DNA from: Turnera subulata | Lineage: Eukaryota > Streptophyta > Magnoliopsida > Malpighiales > Passifloraceae | NCBI GenBank assembly: GCA_028386065.3 | Contig: JAKUCV010000435.1 | Coordinates: 23,141-87,140 of the forward strand | DNA length: 64,000 nucleotides | Direction of reading: 5' to 3' | In this document: positions 9,796 through 22,379 of the stretch, piece by piece | Position numbering within the stretch: position 1 is the stretch's first letter | How the letters are laid out: every line of letters starts with the position of its first letter | Notes under the pieces: model-generated | Database searches by the model: none | What the model was told of the DNA's origin: nothing | The model's input: only the letters and a program-made list of their open reading frames with translations | Position numbers and translations under genes: made by a program

Positions 9796-10213
9796 TGATT
9801 GTGGCGTCGTATGGTAGCTCAAACTTGCGTTCTTTCACAATATTCCTGTTATGTACTGTACATTATATTTTATTTTGTAAAATTTTCGTTGTAACATGCA
9901 AGTTCTATGTATTGTTAGTGTCTTTAAATGGTGTAATTGAGTTCATAAAGAAAGGAAAGACAATTGAGAACTGCTATGTTGTCCAAGTTCTGAACTAGAG
10001 CAAAGATTAAAAATCTATAAAGCTATTTCTTTTTTTTCCTTTGCTTGGCTTGCATAACAAATCTACAAGCCATTGAGCAGGAAGTACAGACATAAAATAG
10101 TTGGTTTACTCAATGCTATTTCCTATATCAATTAGCCAGGAATGAAGTATATGATCGCTGCTTACATTCTTATGTACAACATCTGGGAAGCACAAATAAA
10201 TCTGTGTGATAAA

Positions 10214-12739
10214 TTAAGTAGCTAGATTAGCCAGCCAAGGAAGCAAATTTTGATGGACCAACTCAGGCTTGTCGTCATGAGGACAGTGTCCAACCCCTTC
10301 CAACATTTGAAGTCTTACATTTGACAGTTGGGATGGCAAGGAAGAGAAATATCTACCAACAGGTCCATCAATAGGTGTGAAGGGATCTTGATCACCCCAC
10401 AGCACTAGCACGGGGATGGAAATCCCGGGCATCAGTGTCACCGGGTTCGGCCCCGGTGGCCCTGTCACTATTGAAACAAAAGCATCCAGCGCCCCTTCCT
10501 CATTTGCTGGTCCTCTGATTATCTGAAGACATGTAAGAAGTAGTGATTCTGACAAGACCAATCAAAATTGCAGAAAAGGAATAACAATCTTCATCAGGAG
10601 AATAACAGATACCTCAACCAGATCTTCATCCACAGATTCTTTATTTCCATAAACAGATAGCAAAATATTCTTGAGAGTATCTCTGCATGGACAACATAAT
10701 GTGAATGTTATTGCATTTACTTTCCGAAATTTAGGGCCACTGCAGGTGCTTGATGGCTAGAATACCTTTGCTTGACACGCTCAAAGATTGATGAAGCAAT
10801 TGCTCGTTGTTTCAGCAGGAAATCAATCAACCAAAGCAATGGCAACAGTAGCTTGATCCTCCAATCATCAACTATTGCCTTGTTGTTCATGCCACCGGCA
10901 CAATTCAACAGCACAAGTCCGCATACAAGAGTTTGGCTAGTTTCTTGTTGAAGAAAATCTAGAAGGGCACAGAGAAACCTCAGTTTATATGGAAAATGTT
11001 AAAAAAAAAAATCAGCAAAGGAAACACAAAATGTTCAGCAGTGAAAGTACAGGCTTAACAACCTGAGGCTGCAATGACACAAGCAAGACTTCCAACAGAG
11101 TTGCCAATTAGCACAGTTGGCTTCTGAACGATCTCATTCAAGAAATCCAAAATTAACTGCATAAGAAGAGTCAAGAGTTAGCTAGCCGTGTATAAGCTGA
11201 AGAAATTGGTGCTTATGAATCTGGAAGACAATAAAACTTTTGAGTGATGAAGCACCTGAGCCCATGCTTCCATGGTATATGGAAAACCTTGTGGCTTATC
11301 CGAAGCACCAAAACCAAGGAGGTCAATGGCATAGACAGTATGATTTTGTGCCAATGTGTTAATATTCCTGTAGGAATGACAAGAGGCGACATAAAGATCA
11401 ATTACCAGAACTTGAACGTAAGAGAAAAACAGCTAAGAAGTCATGAAAACAGCTCTACAGCATCCCAAGAAAACACACTCCAGAAGGGAAACCTTCTATG
11501 ACTATTGTCCACCCACTAATACTATCTTGTTACCATCAATTAAGAAACCATCCCTCAGCCTTTTTTATAACAATTGAAACATTTGTATACAAGTCTGGAG
11601 TTCCATAGCAGGCCCTGAGTTCCTGCCATGCATTTATTTTCCCTGTGGACTACCATTTACAATAACCTGAGTTCAAACCCCTCTAATCTCCTAGCCAAAT
11701 GATTAGCCTTGAGTTCAAACCCCTCTAATCTCCTACTAGCCAAACGATTAGCCTCGAGTTCAAACCCTTCTTTTGAATCATCCCAAGCAACCTTATATCT
11801 ATCAGAAATTTGGCAGCTTCAACATGTAAAAAGGTTGTCTAGACAACCACCTTCATATATGCTTGTGAAGCTCAATCATCCAAGGCCTCAAATTAAATAA
11901 CCCCTTCCACCATAAGCATAGCTGCTCAGATAATCCAGACCTCAAGCAAATCTCCCCAAGTTTGTCAACATAATAAGTTAACCTCAGGATGAATCTTATC
12001 ATCCTGGGGAACCTTGAGGTTTGCATACGTGAATTTCAGAGACCCACTTCTTTCTCTCTCTGTTCTGTGTAGAAAGTTATTCTAAGTAGCTACTTGCAGT
12101 TCACACTTCAGTTTCCCTAGCCATTGATTAGGACAATTTCTGATACAGTTAGCCCAAACACCTTTAATTACACAAGAACTAAGGTTTACCATAAAGTGGA
12201 GAAGAATAACATCATTTCACCTACTTTCTTTAGATAAAAGAAATGCAAGAACTTGTACACATCACCTTAGCTGTTAATTTTGTGTGATTTTCATGTGGCA
12301 ATAGTTAAGGCAAGAGCAGATAAGGGGATAAAAGATGCGTGAATAGCAACCACCCCACAAGTATGTACCTGCGCCAGTGAGGAATGGAAGCACCAAATCC
12401 ATGAACAAGAAGGAGAGGAGGGCCAGGGCTATGCTTGGAATCAGAAACAAAGTAGTTGATGGAGTACTGACCCTTCCACATCCATTTCTTGCACCTTTCC
12501 TTAATTTCTTTCAACTCCAACACACTCTCACTGCCACCATAAGAAGTGGAGGAAGTAGTAGCACTACTACCACTACTGGTAGTGGCACTGTCACAGCTGA
12601 TTCTGAAATGTTTCTTAGGATATGGAAAACAGATGGTGGGTTTGCTGTGCTGCAACATAAAAGGACTACTCACCCCATTGTTCCTTGGTAGAGAATTCAA
12701 TGGAAGCGCTGCAGCCACTGCCTGTGCCAACATACCCAT
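10214..12739 (-). CDS. Plastid-type alpha/beta hydrolase, 382 aa, 6 exons
   Basis: The exons I read on minus are 12739-12369, 11367-11256, 11156-11063, 10958-10766, 10682-10613 and 10522-10214 (stop TAA). All introns are GT-AG and the sum is 1149 nt. The first 80 residues are Ser/Thr-rich with basic residues, consistent with a chloroplast transit peptide. The fold is clear: oxyanion loop LLLVHGFGAS, nucleophile elbow GNSVGS (Ser181), acid WGDQDP (Asp326) and HCPHDDKPE (His359), so the triad is complete. It belongs to the group of plant plastid hydrolases that includes pheophytinase and chlorophyll dephytylase relatives; I cannot tell the substrate. Intron 1 is about 1 kb. A scrap of a duplicated copy lies at 1247-1327. 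Confidence 0.92.
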
Positions 12740-12939
12740 CTCTTGGTCTCAATATTTAATGCCACATGCTGCTTATTGTGGTTGTGTGTCCATGCTTTAT
12801 TACTATGAAGTCTATTTATTGTAACAAAAGTTCTAAAATGAGAGAAAGTTAAAATTAGTGGCATGTGTGTAAGCATCGACATAAGCTAGTTAGGGTGCTT
12901 AGAACATTTCCAATACCATGCTCAGTGGTCCAATATGTT

Positions 12940-13711
12940 TTTTTTGAAAGAGATAATCATTCATTAATAATAAAAACCGAATACAACATACATATTAGAA
13001 TAACATAGACTGCTAAAAACAAGGAAAAAAAACATAATTAAAAGCCACAAAAATGGAGGTTAGATCCAGACATAGGCAAAGGTTAAAACTCGAACTAGGG
13101 AACTTGCAGCTACCCATGGACGGGAGGACGTTCTGTCTGCATAAAGTAGGACTAGCCCCAAATAGCAACCAAGTTCGATTTCGGTGGTCGGTAGCTATCG
13201 GCCTTATCTCTGAACCACGAGCAAGCCAAGCAATAGCCATCACCGGAGAAACAGAAGAAAGCTAATATCCACCCTTGTGAGTAAACACTTTCACAAAATG
13301 CTCCATACTTTCACACAACAACAACAATCCGCCACCTGCAACAGACCCAATTCAAGACCACTGGAAAAATAGAAGAACAACTCACCATCTCTTGCTTTTG
13401 TGTCTGCAGATCTATAAGCCTCGAGGTTGAAAGCTTTAGATCCATGGATGCCGTGAGGCCAAGTCAAGGAAGAGATGTTGAAAGTCTCCAACAACAAAAA
13501 GATAGATTTGAAATCCATCTACTAAAACACCAGATCTATTGCAGATCTACTAAATATATGTAAAGCAAAGACAAGAAATAACTAAAGAAGAAAAGATGGG
13601 CTTACCAACCGACCGGAGGAGCCGGCGGCAGCCCGTACTTATCCTGGGGAAGACTCTTTTGGAGAGGAAATGGGGAAGACTCAAGAGGGAGAGAGAGGGG
13701 AGAAATAATCC
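12940..13711 (-). mobile_element. Poly(A) retroposon (LINE-derived, deleted) with 17-bp target duplication
   Basis: CAGTGGTCCAATATGTT occurs exactly at 12923-12939 and 13712-13728, flanking 772 bp. The left inner edge is a T run, so the element was made by target-primed reverse transcription and lies on the minus strand. Its minus-strand start is CT-rich and GC-rich, like a LINE 5' untranslated region. I see no reverse transcriptase, so it is a short non-autonomous or internally deleted copy. Being exact over 17 bases, the duplication suggests a young insertion. Confidence 0.8.
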
Positions 13712-13746
13712 CAGTGGTCCAATATGTTATATTCAGATTAAAAGCG

Positions 13747-13914
13747 TATTGCATTCCTCTTAAATCCCCTTAAATTGTATGAAAATTATGCTATTGATAA
13801 TGATCCCACCTCACAAAGATGACGCATGAGTATTGCATTCCTCTTAAATCCCCTTAAATTGTATGAAAATTATGCTATTGATAATGATCCCACCTCACAA
13901 AGATGACGCATGAG
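13747..13914. repeat. Exact 84-bp tandem duplication
   Basis: 13747-13830 and 13831-13914 appear identical, each running from TATTGCATTCCTCTTAAATC to AAAGATGACGCATGAG. No gene is involved. The next bases repeat GCATGAGTTA on a small scale. Confidence 0.9.
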
Positions 13915-14665
13915 TTAGCATGAGTTACGGATAGAGATTAATCCGGTTGTGTCCACCAGGATACTCTTCTAACATCAAAAAGAATAACCTAAAGCAATTT
14001 TAGTGGGAAGTTTGACAAGTTTGTATGTAATCACGCCGCTCATGGATTGGAATTGTTGACTTCCAGAATTATTACTTATCAAGTTTTTTTTGTATATGCC
14101 AAAAGGCATTTGGCCCTATTCTCTGTCGTGCAATTAGATGACTGGCTGATTGAACCCTTCATTGAACTGTGCCTTTTTATGGTCTCAAACAGTATCAAGC
14201 CAGACATGGGCCGTTTCCATCTGGTTGGTTAGACCTAATTCAAGTTTAGCTTGTACAGTTAGTAAAAAAAAATAGAAAGGTCATGTGCTCTTGATGCAGA
14301 TTATCAAGGTAAAAATCCAAAAAAAATCAAACTGTGTACATGATGTAGGAATAAGCTATGCTCATAGAGTCCAACTTCATACAAAAAGAGAATTCACACG
14401 AGATCAATTGTTAGATATGGACGCTATTCATCAGTGCTTGAAGTCCCTGGCAATGTTGTTAACTTGTTATAGACATAATACGGGCGCTAACACCTCCTTC
14501 CTAAGCCTATTCCCAGAAATATAGAGATCCCTCCAGGTCCCAAGTGCAGCACCATACAAATAAATTTTAAGGGAAAGGAAATGAATTTGTTCTCCTGAAC
14601 CCAAGCCTAGGCTGCATTTAGGATAAATGATGAAGCTTGACTTGCATGTTGCAATCATTCGGCCA
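13915..14665. other. Intergenic spacer
   Basis: This AT-rich spacer holds only short open frames without recognisable domains. It probably contains the 3' untranslated region of the CIP7-like gene just to the right of it, since that gene ends at 14666 on minus. Confidence 0.6.
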
Positions 14666-17600
14666 TCATTGAAACTTGGTGTCATTTGGTTTGCTGCCTC
14701 TAAATGCTGAAAGGGAGAAGAATGACCTTGATGCTGCCCAAATAGAAACAAGAAAATAATATCACAAAGGATGTTCAAGTCTCTTAAATCACCAGTTAGA
14801 CAAATTAAATGCATAAAAGGAGACAAGTTCTAAGATTATGTTAGATTGCAGGGTGCAGGAGACTATAATGGTAGGTGTGCTTCGGAATTAGACACGAAAC
14901 CTACCTTTAGCTGTAGAGGCTGTAGTTGATGACATATGGTCCTTGCTTAATTTATGTGAACCCAGGTCATGGAATTTGTTTGTGTTTGATTGAGCTGCAT
15001 CCAAGTTAGTTTATACATTCAGCTATATAAATGTGCAAATCTGAAGAATGTTTAGATTTTTGCTATTAAAGCTAATGACAAAAAGCTATAAAGAAAAGAT
15101 ATGTTTTTTAACCTGAAACCAAAAGCAAAAGACAAACTTAATGAAACAAGGAAAAAAAAAAAAAGAGCTAGACATAAAATTTACCAGAGAGAAGTTCATG
15201 AACATTCATTTTCTTTTCATAGCCCTCAAAGGAAGAAGTATTACGCTGCCCGTAGTCCCTCGAATGGAGGGCTGCCTTCCTCAGTAAGTTATCAGTGTAC
15301 TTTTTACTGCCAGCTTTTGATTCCTCTGCATCATCCTCCCCTTCAGAGTAGACAGATGGGCTAGACCAACCAGTTAGATTTGCATCTCCCTTACTCTTCC
15401 TAGCAAACTTCAAGAGCCTCTTCAATCCTTTGGGAGCATCTTTTTGGTAGACGACAGTGGGGGGATTTTCAGCATTTCCCCACTCAACTGTATCAGGTTC
15501 ACTGTTGTTGTCTTCTTGTAGCATTTGTGATAGAGAATGACGGGTATACGGACTAGGTGCCATACGGACCGGAGAGTTAAGTTGAGGTGTGGCATCGTTG
15601 TATGAATTGGATAGGTCTTGTTGTTCTTCTATCTCCACCCATGCTGTTGGGGAAATGACTGATTCTTCTAGAGGCTGAATTATTTCTGAACTTCCGGCAG
15701 TACCTTTGAAACCACCATCACCACAAGGGGAAAGTTCACTAAGATTCTCCTCTACACCACCCTGATGGCTATCTACTGGTGTTTCTGACTCCACTGCATC
15801 ATCACAACGAACAGATGGGACAGTGTCTTGACCATGATTCTCATTAACAAGGACAGAAGTGTCAACAACTACCTCAGTTTCTTGAGTTTCTCTCTTAATC
15901 TCACAGTTTCGGGAAGACTCCTCTGACTGAGATGTCTGCTTTGTCTTGTTCATAGTTGGTCCAACACCAGGGCTAGTTCCAGAAACCTTGCGTGGGAGGG
16001 GTTTTGATTCCAGTGGCACTACGCTGCTTTTCTTGGTTACTTTGTTATACAAACTAGGCTTAGCTGAAACCTTAGGAGTATCAACTAAAGAAGCAGCTGT
16101 TTTTTTTGATACTGTACTTCTTCCACTTTTTGCAATCGTTTGTGGCTTCACCTCTTTCACGCTCTTTATGCTCTTCTTTTCCACACCAGCCTGGACTTCT
16201 TTCGCATTCCTAACACGTGGCTGGGGCTTTTCCACTTTGGTGCTTGATCGAGGAACTGATGACACTGGTTGAGGTTTCCGACTTGTTGGCGTGTTACTAG
16301 CAGATGAAACTGTAGTAGGAGTTTTAGCTGGAGATGATACTGCTGCTCTACTTGAAGGTGTTGACGGCCATGATTTACGAGTAGCAGGCAACGTTGATGG
16401 TCTAGATGATACCTTCTTCGTACCAGAAGTTTTTGGGCTCCCATTTCGGGGATTTGCAGGCTGTGGGGGATTATTGAGTGATTTTTGGGGTTTGGCTGCA
16501 GGCACTTTTTTACCGACATCCTTCACATTTTTCAAGACCATTTCTGCTTTCCTCTTATCGAGAATTTTCTGCATTGCTCTAAACTGTGCTTCTTTTTCAG
16601 CTTTCTTTTCAGCATTCTCTCCTTGAAGTTTTTTATCTCGCTTCTCCTTATAGTGATTGTAAAAACCACCTCTCTGCTCAGTTGGAATATCTTGTTTTAA
16701 GTTAGTTTGAGACCTCCTGGATCTCGCAGGTTGACTTTCCATCATTTTCATCAACATTTGGTTCAGTTCCAATTCCTTCTGTCTGCTCCATTCCGCTGAG
16801 GCTGTCAATTTTCCATTAGTTTCCTCTCCTTGGGTTGCCTTGATATCAATGTCATTGTTTACAGGATCCTGTGGGCTTTTCTCCCATCTTTCTGACTGTA
16901 CATCAACTTTAGTTGTCACAGGATTCTGGCATCCATATGTAAAATCAGAGTCCAGCTTTTCTTCTGCTACATCTTTTGAAACCTCTCTATTCACTTGATC
17001 ACTGCTAGGCAAAGGAACAACCTCTTCAGCGTCGAGCTCTTCTTGGCTGGGAGTGGAACATTCTGCTACACCAGCACTCCATCTTCTTAAGACAGATTTA
17101 TTTGCAGAAAGAGAAGCATTCATTGCTGAGCTCCTTTTGTTAACATCTGTAGTTTGATCCTTTTGTTTCCTTTCAAAAAGATTGATTGCATCTTGCACGC
17201 TCATCCGTCGAACATTATTCTCAAGCTTGTTAACCGGTTGTTCAGTACCTTCATCTTCACTACTGCTCGCTGCAGCATCTCTTTGGGATATCCTTTCTCT
17301 AGCAGGAATAAAGCTGAGGCTCTTAATGGTCAGGGCAGCAGGCTTACGTGATCCACTTCTCCCTATTTGAATCCTACGCATTGGAGATGCTGACCTCCTA
17401 GGTGCTGCAGCTCTTGTAACACTTCGACTTCTTTCTGCAGATACATTTTTCTCATCACTTGATTCAGAAGACTCCTCACTTTCGGTTGAACTCTGTCGCT
17501 CAATCTGGGCAGCTTTTGCTGGTGAAGCATCATATTTCACAGGTGGAACTGAATATGTGGTCCTTGATTTTTGGGCATCATCATCATTCTTTTTTCCATT

Positions 17601-19446
17601 GTCCATTCTTGCTACAGACGCAGATGTGGTCTTGTTGTCAACCACCATACTCTTCTGACTCAGTTCAGAGATTGTGCACAAAGAATTCCTGCAACACAAC
17701 AAAATGGAACCTAGCAGTCATAATTATGTCCTGAGAACTTCTAAGAACAAATAAGGAAGGAGAAGGAATATAACACAGAGAAGTTCCATTTACAAACTCT
17801 TTTCGTAATAATTTAGCACATTGAAATCTTCTGAGTAGGCTACTTACTTCAAATCGGTTGCTCCAAAATGTTCACAAAAGTTTATTAAATCAGAAATGTC
17901 TTTAGAAGAGCATGTTGCACCAACAGCCTGGTCTAGTACTGCAGCCAACTCGCTTCTCAATGCTGTGAGACGCAAATCCATAGCTCGCAACAATTCATTC
18001 CTGTTATTTATAGTTTAGTGAATATGTAGCCAGAATAAGAGCCATGTGGAAGAAGAGCAGTCAAAGAACTTACTTTGAAGCATCTGATGATGCATTGTTT
18101 CCTTCTGCCTGCACAGGATCGTAAGAAAACATGAAGGATGTTATTATGATTCACAATTACAGATAAAACAAGGATGACCTCTTCGGTGATGCAATGAAGC
18201 TTCAAATGAAAAAAGAAGTAAAAAGCATATAGGTTAAGCAAGTACCTCCGTTGTGGATCCTATCCCAGTTGAGTTGCATCCATCTGTCCAAAAGAGGATA
18301 GACACCCATATATATTCGTCAGATCTCAAATAAGAATTTCATGGCAAGGTACTATAGAAGCACTCTGCCATTTCACATCAAATTACTAATAGCCAACTAG
18401 GAAACAAATAGCTGACTCCAATAAACATGACATCCAATAATCTGCTTTACTTTGTCTTCGAGAGACCATAAGTTAAACTTGAGAGCACAAGAGACAGATG
18501 GACAGTCACATAATACACTTATCACAGTTTTCTAAACAGGAAAAATATTCTAAATAGAAGGTTACCTCTTTCCCCTCCTTCAGGATTATCCTGTCTCCCC
18601 TGGCATGAGAAAAAGTTGTTAAGATTCATGACAAAAGTCTTGTCACTAACAACTCTAGGCAATTAAATTTAACAATAAACAGCCACAAAGCATTACCTGA
18701 GCATATAAAGAAAGATGGAACTTTCTGGCTTCCTCCAATTGAGATATCTCTCCTTCAATATTCTTACTAGTGTTCACCAAATCATATGGGCCAACAACTT
18801 GAAGGAATCTGAGAAAACACAAAAACTTTAATTCGAGCAACTATGAACACACAGCTCATTACTAGCTTCCATAAAACAAAAACACCTAAGAACACTGCAT
18901 ATGAACCTGTTCAAGGTTGATTTTGTGAACCATGATGCATTATTGGGTTCTCCTGATACTTGAAGTTTGAAGATAGCGTTGGATCCCTTAGCATTCAAGC
19001 CATTAACTCCTGGTAAATGGGGCAAGAGTTGCTCAAGCTTGCCGACAGCTAGTTTTTCTACTTCATCATCGCCACAAATAAATATCTCATACCTAAAATA
19101 CAAAGCGCACAAGTAAACAACAGAAACCTTTGCAGATGTAGAAAACACTAAAATGGAAGAAACCTTAGAGGACATAGAGGACATGGCAGAAACCTTTGCA
19201 GATGTAGAAAACACTAAATGGTGTTCAAGTAAGAATATAAGTTAATTCTGGAAACCCATGAAATTTATAGCAACAAGCACTGAAAGGCAACAGGGAATAG
19301 ATCAACAACTTATGTTCCCAACTGTTTGACAAGAGACAACTTGTTGATTGAAAAGCATCAATGAGGGGACCAAACCTGTTTTTGTTGGGAAAAATTTGAA
19401 TAGTGGCATAGTCTAAACAAGCATCAGCATCGATCCCACCCTCCAT
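14666..19446 (-). CDS. COP1-interacting protein 7-like protein, 1066 aa, 9 exons
   Basis: The minus-strand exons are 19446-19376, 19092-18907, 18808-18697, 18599-18566, 18283-18246, 18108-18074, 18000-17848, 17688-15185 and 14733-14666, totalling 3201 nt with GT-AG introns. The N-terminal 150 residues are the conserved family head (MEGGIDADACLDYATIQIFP, ASWFTKSTLNRFL, EISQLEEARKFHLSLYAQ). A helical segment follows (LRAMDLRLTALRSELAAVLD), then a long disordered Ser/Pro/Lys-rich region with a charged coil near KKAEKEAQFRAMQKILDKRK. The last tiny exon restores the conserved ending SRSFFSLSAFRGSK; reading on past 15185 into the intron gives a false ending GKFYV. Family members are nuclear or coiled-coil proteins related to CIP7, a COP1 partner in light signalling; a role for this member is inference. 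A 5' leader intron upstream of 19446 is likely (acceptor TTACAG just before). Confidence 0.9.
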
Positions 19447-20640
19447 CTCAACAATCTGTAAAATCAAAGAAGATGAATGAAAAGAATAAATATCAACGGG
19501 TAAAAATGAATACAAGCTCAGAGAACAGGGAAATGAAGCAGAAAGGGAAATGAAATAAGACATGCATGGTATCCAATGTAAAAAAATATTCAGAAGAAAA
19601 TAAATGTGTGGAGTAAATACACCAGAAGATATGTGAAATCACCACCACTCAGTACATGACCAAAACAGGATACAGAGGGAACCCAATCTAATTTCTGCAA
19701 TTTGCAATGCAGATTAATGAAACTTTGGGGATTACATCATGCTACAAGGTTGCAAAATCAAGAAAAGAAAAGGAAATTCACTCAGGACAAATCTAACCCT
19801 TTTATAATGTAGGAAATAGCTATAAACTAAGCTCCAAAAATACTACATTCATCAGAAAACAAAAGAAAACGTTAAACTGCAAAACACTCTATCTAAAGAT
19901 TTTTTTTTTTCTTTTCCCCTGCTCAGGACCCAGATTCATACACAAGATAGAGACTGAACAGGAAATGACCCAAAAGACAAATAGACAATCTTGCCTCTTG
20001 TGTCCATGATTTAGGAAGAAAGCAACATAGTGGACTACTCTTAACTAGTAAAAGTTTAGCATCCAAGTCAGATCTAACCAATGCGAGGTCCAATCTTAGA
20101 CTACAAAATAACATCAAAATCCAAGCAAGGAAAATCACCAAAAGGCCAAGAAAAACAAAAACCACCGCTCTCCACCGACAGTGAAGTGAAGTCAATGCCA
20201 AAACAAGCAGCACCAACCACCTCAAATCTCAAGAGGGTTAAACCACCAATACAACAACAATCCAAAGACTGCACATTTACAAAGAGAAAGCAGTAGGCGA
20301 TGCATTCAGCGATAAGGATGGATGGAACACCAACCAAGAAAGAAACCCACCAAGCTAAACGAAGCAAAGTCTTGGTCTTGGCTCTCTTTGCCTCTTCAGC
20401 TGAAGAAGAAGAGAGTGAAGTAACAACCAAAAAAAAAGAAAAAGAAAAAAGAGGTGAGCTTTCTTAAGCTCAAAATCTCACTGGGATAGATATAAAAACG
20501 CAAAAGGAGATCTTGAATGTGAGCTCCAGAATCATATCGTGTGTGTGTGAAATGTAAGTGAAGGGGAGTGCGTGTGTGTATGTATGTGTGTGGCTTGCTT
20601 TCTTTATCACAGATATTCTTTTTCTTTATTCTAAAGAGAC
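19447..20640 (-). promoter_or_regulatory. 5' leader, probable leader intron and promoter of the CIP7-like gene
   Basis: An acceptor-like CTGTTTTACAG-type sequence precedes the start codon at 19446, so an untranslated first exon should lie further up, perhaps near 20400-20500. GT/CA-rich stretches occur at 20535-20595. I cannot fix the transcription start. The open frames here carry no known domain. Confidence 0.35.
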
Positions 20641-22379
20641 TACCTTGAGAGAGAAAGGATATGGTAACTACAACTCGACACTTTAAATTATTATTACCCT
20701 TTTTTTAGTTCTAAACAAACTAAGTTTAAGTTTAACTCTATCCCCCGCTCTTTTTCAGTTGATATGTTGGATCGGTCCCTAAAGTATGAAATCTAACCAT
20801 TCAGCCTAATTTGGCCTTTCTATCACACTCCATATATATCATCTAAGTTGTTTATAAGAACCAATTTTGTTCATTTCGACAAAAAAAAAATTGTTCATTT
20901 CGACAAAAATAGATTGAATTTTGTTCATTCTATTATTTGGCAATTTATTTTGATAATATGAGACTAAATGAAATTTCTATTTGTAGCCTAAATGTAATTA
21001 ATTTCCCAAATCAATATAAGTTTCAAAGTTCTATAAAAAAAATTTATTTATAAACATGGGAGATGAATAATGGGCAACGTTTGAATTACTAAATATGATT
21101 TCAAAATTAGATTTATATTTTAGTAGGTGTAATTAAAGAAAAAAATAGTTGAGTTAAAATTCTTGAGTAAAAAAATTTAATTTTTTAAATGATGTTTAAA
21201 AATTGTAAGTTAAAAAATTGAAAAGAAAAGGGACATATTAAGAAGGATGTAAGGCAATGGAGGGTTTAACATCCTAAATGGACTAAAAAGCTTATTCTAT
21301 GTGATGGAGAAAAAAAGGAGGCGTCGGTTAATAACTTAACCACAAATCTAGCAACAATATAAACACTTTTGCTGTTTAGTGACACTTAAAATAATGACAT
21401 GGGACAAATGGCAACACATTTTGGACACGCGTGAACCCCACGCTCTGTTTTTTGTTCTGTTTACATGTGTTGTTTGGCTTTCTTTGTCTTCTCTTCCTCC
21501 AATTGATTAACTCATAAAAAAATTGTTTATTTGAAAGAATTCAACTTTTAAAATGATGATTGTCCTTGATACACATCCTCTTCCATATTTGCACCAACAC
21601 CATCTAATCTCCTACCACTCTTTGATTCTTTCAGATGATGACAGGAAGAATACAAGGCCTTGTGACAGTGTATGACCCATTAGCCTTCCGTGCATGAATT
21701 CCTTTTATTTGCTGATCAAGACATTCCAAGAGAGTTTTATGAGTGATAATTATTTGTTAGTTATGGGATGGCTTCAATGCTCAAATCTTTTTGTTGGATA
21801 CCCTTTTTTTATCCAACCTTGTGGACCACTAATCCGATTTGGTTTCGATTTTTACATGCTCTAGAACTCAAATACGAAGTCTGGCTTAAGTGGAACCAAA
21901 TCGCCTAGCACGAACCTAATAAGTTTTGGACTCAATTCTAATGTGAGAAGGAAAATGTTTTATGTACAAACTTTCCATAGAAAAGATGTGACTGAATAGG
22001 CATGTAATTTAAGAAGAGGGTCCATATCAATTAATGGAATTTTATGTTATACATATCAACTGAGTTAAACCCTTAACCGTTTTACACATTTAGTGTATAG
22101 ATATAACTAAATGGTCCACTTCTACCTTATCTACCACGTTAATGTGAACACCAGCTATCCATTGAATTTCTGTAAAGAAATGGGAAGGTTGGTAAGTCTT
22201 AAAGCATTCACTATACTAGCTAGTAGTATGATGCTTTGAAGCTTTACTTACAATCCATGTGAGTTGCAACAAAATGGGTTCACCTTCATACACCACCTGG
22301 AAAAAGATTGATGTCCCTTTTATAAATCTTTTCTTTTTTTGTTTCCAGTATTGTTAAGTTTCTATAGTTTCTTGCCTGT
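20641..22379. other. AT-rich intergenic region
   Basis: No gene is seen. There is a short tandem repeat of TTGTTCATTTCGACAAAAA at 20873-20910. At 21795-21915 lies a very degenerate minus-strand relative of SINE family A (ACTAATCCGATT, CTTAAGTGGAACCAAATCGC). The rest is simple AT-rich sequence. Confidence 0.5.

Noticed and set aside
12377..12691. 104-aa plus-strand frame opposite hydrolase exon 1
   Set aside because: It is an antisense shadow of the exon.
15168..15184. C-terminal GKFYV of the CIP7-like frame
   Set aside because: This is intron read-through; a donor at 15184 and an in-phase last exon give the conserved ending.
15946..16700. Several plus-strand frames of 65-111 aa
   Set aside because: They are shadows of the large CIP7-like exon on the other strand.
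20101..20430. 109-aa minus-strand frame with hydrophobic stretches
   Set aside because: It lies in the leader/promoter of the CIP7-like gene, has no known domain and matches no neighbour.
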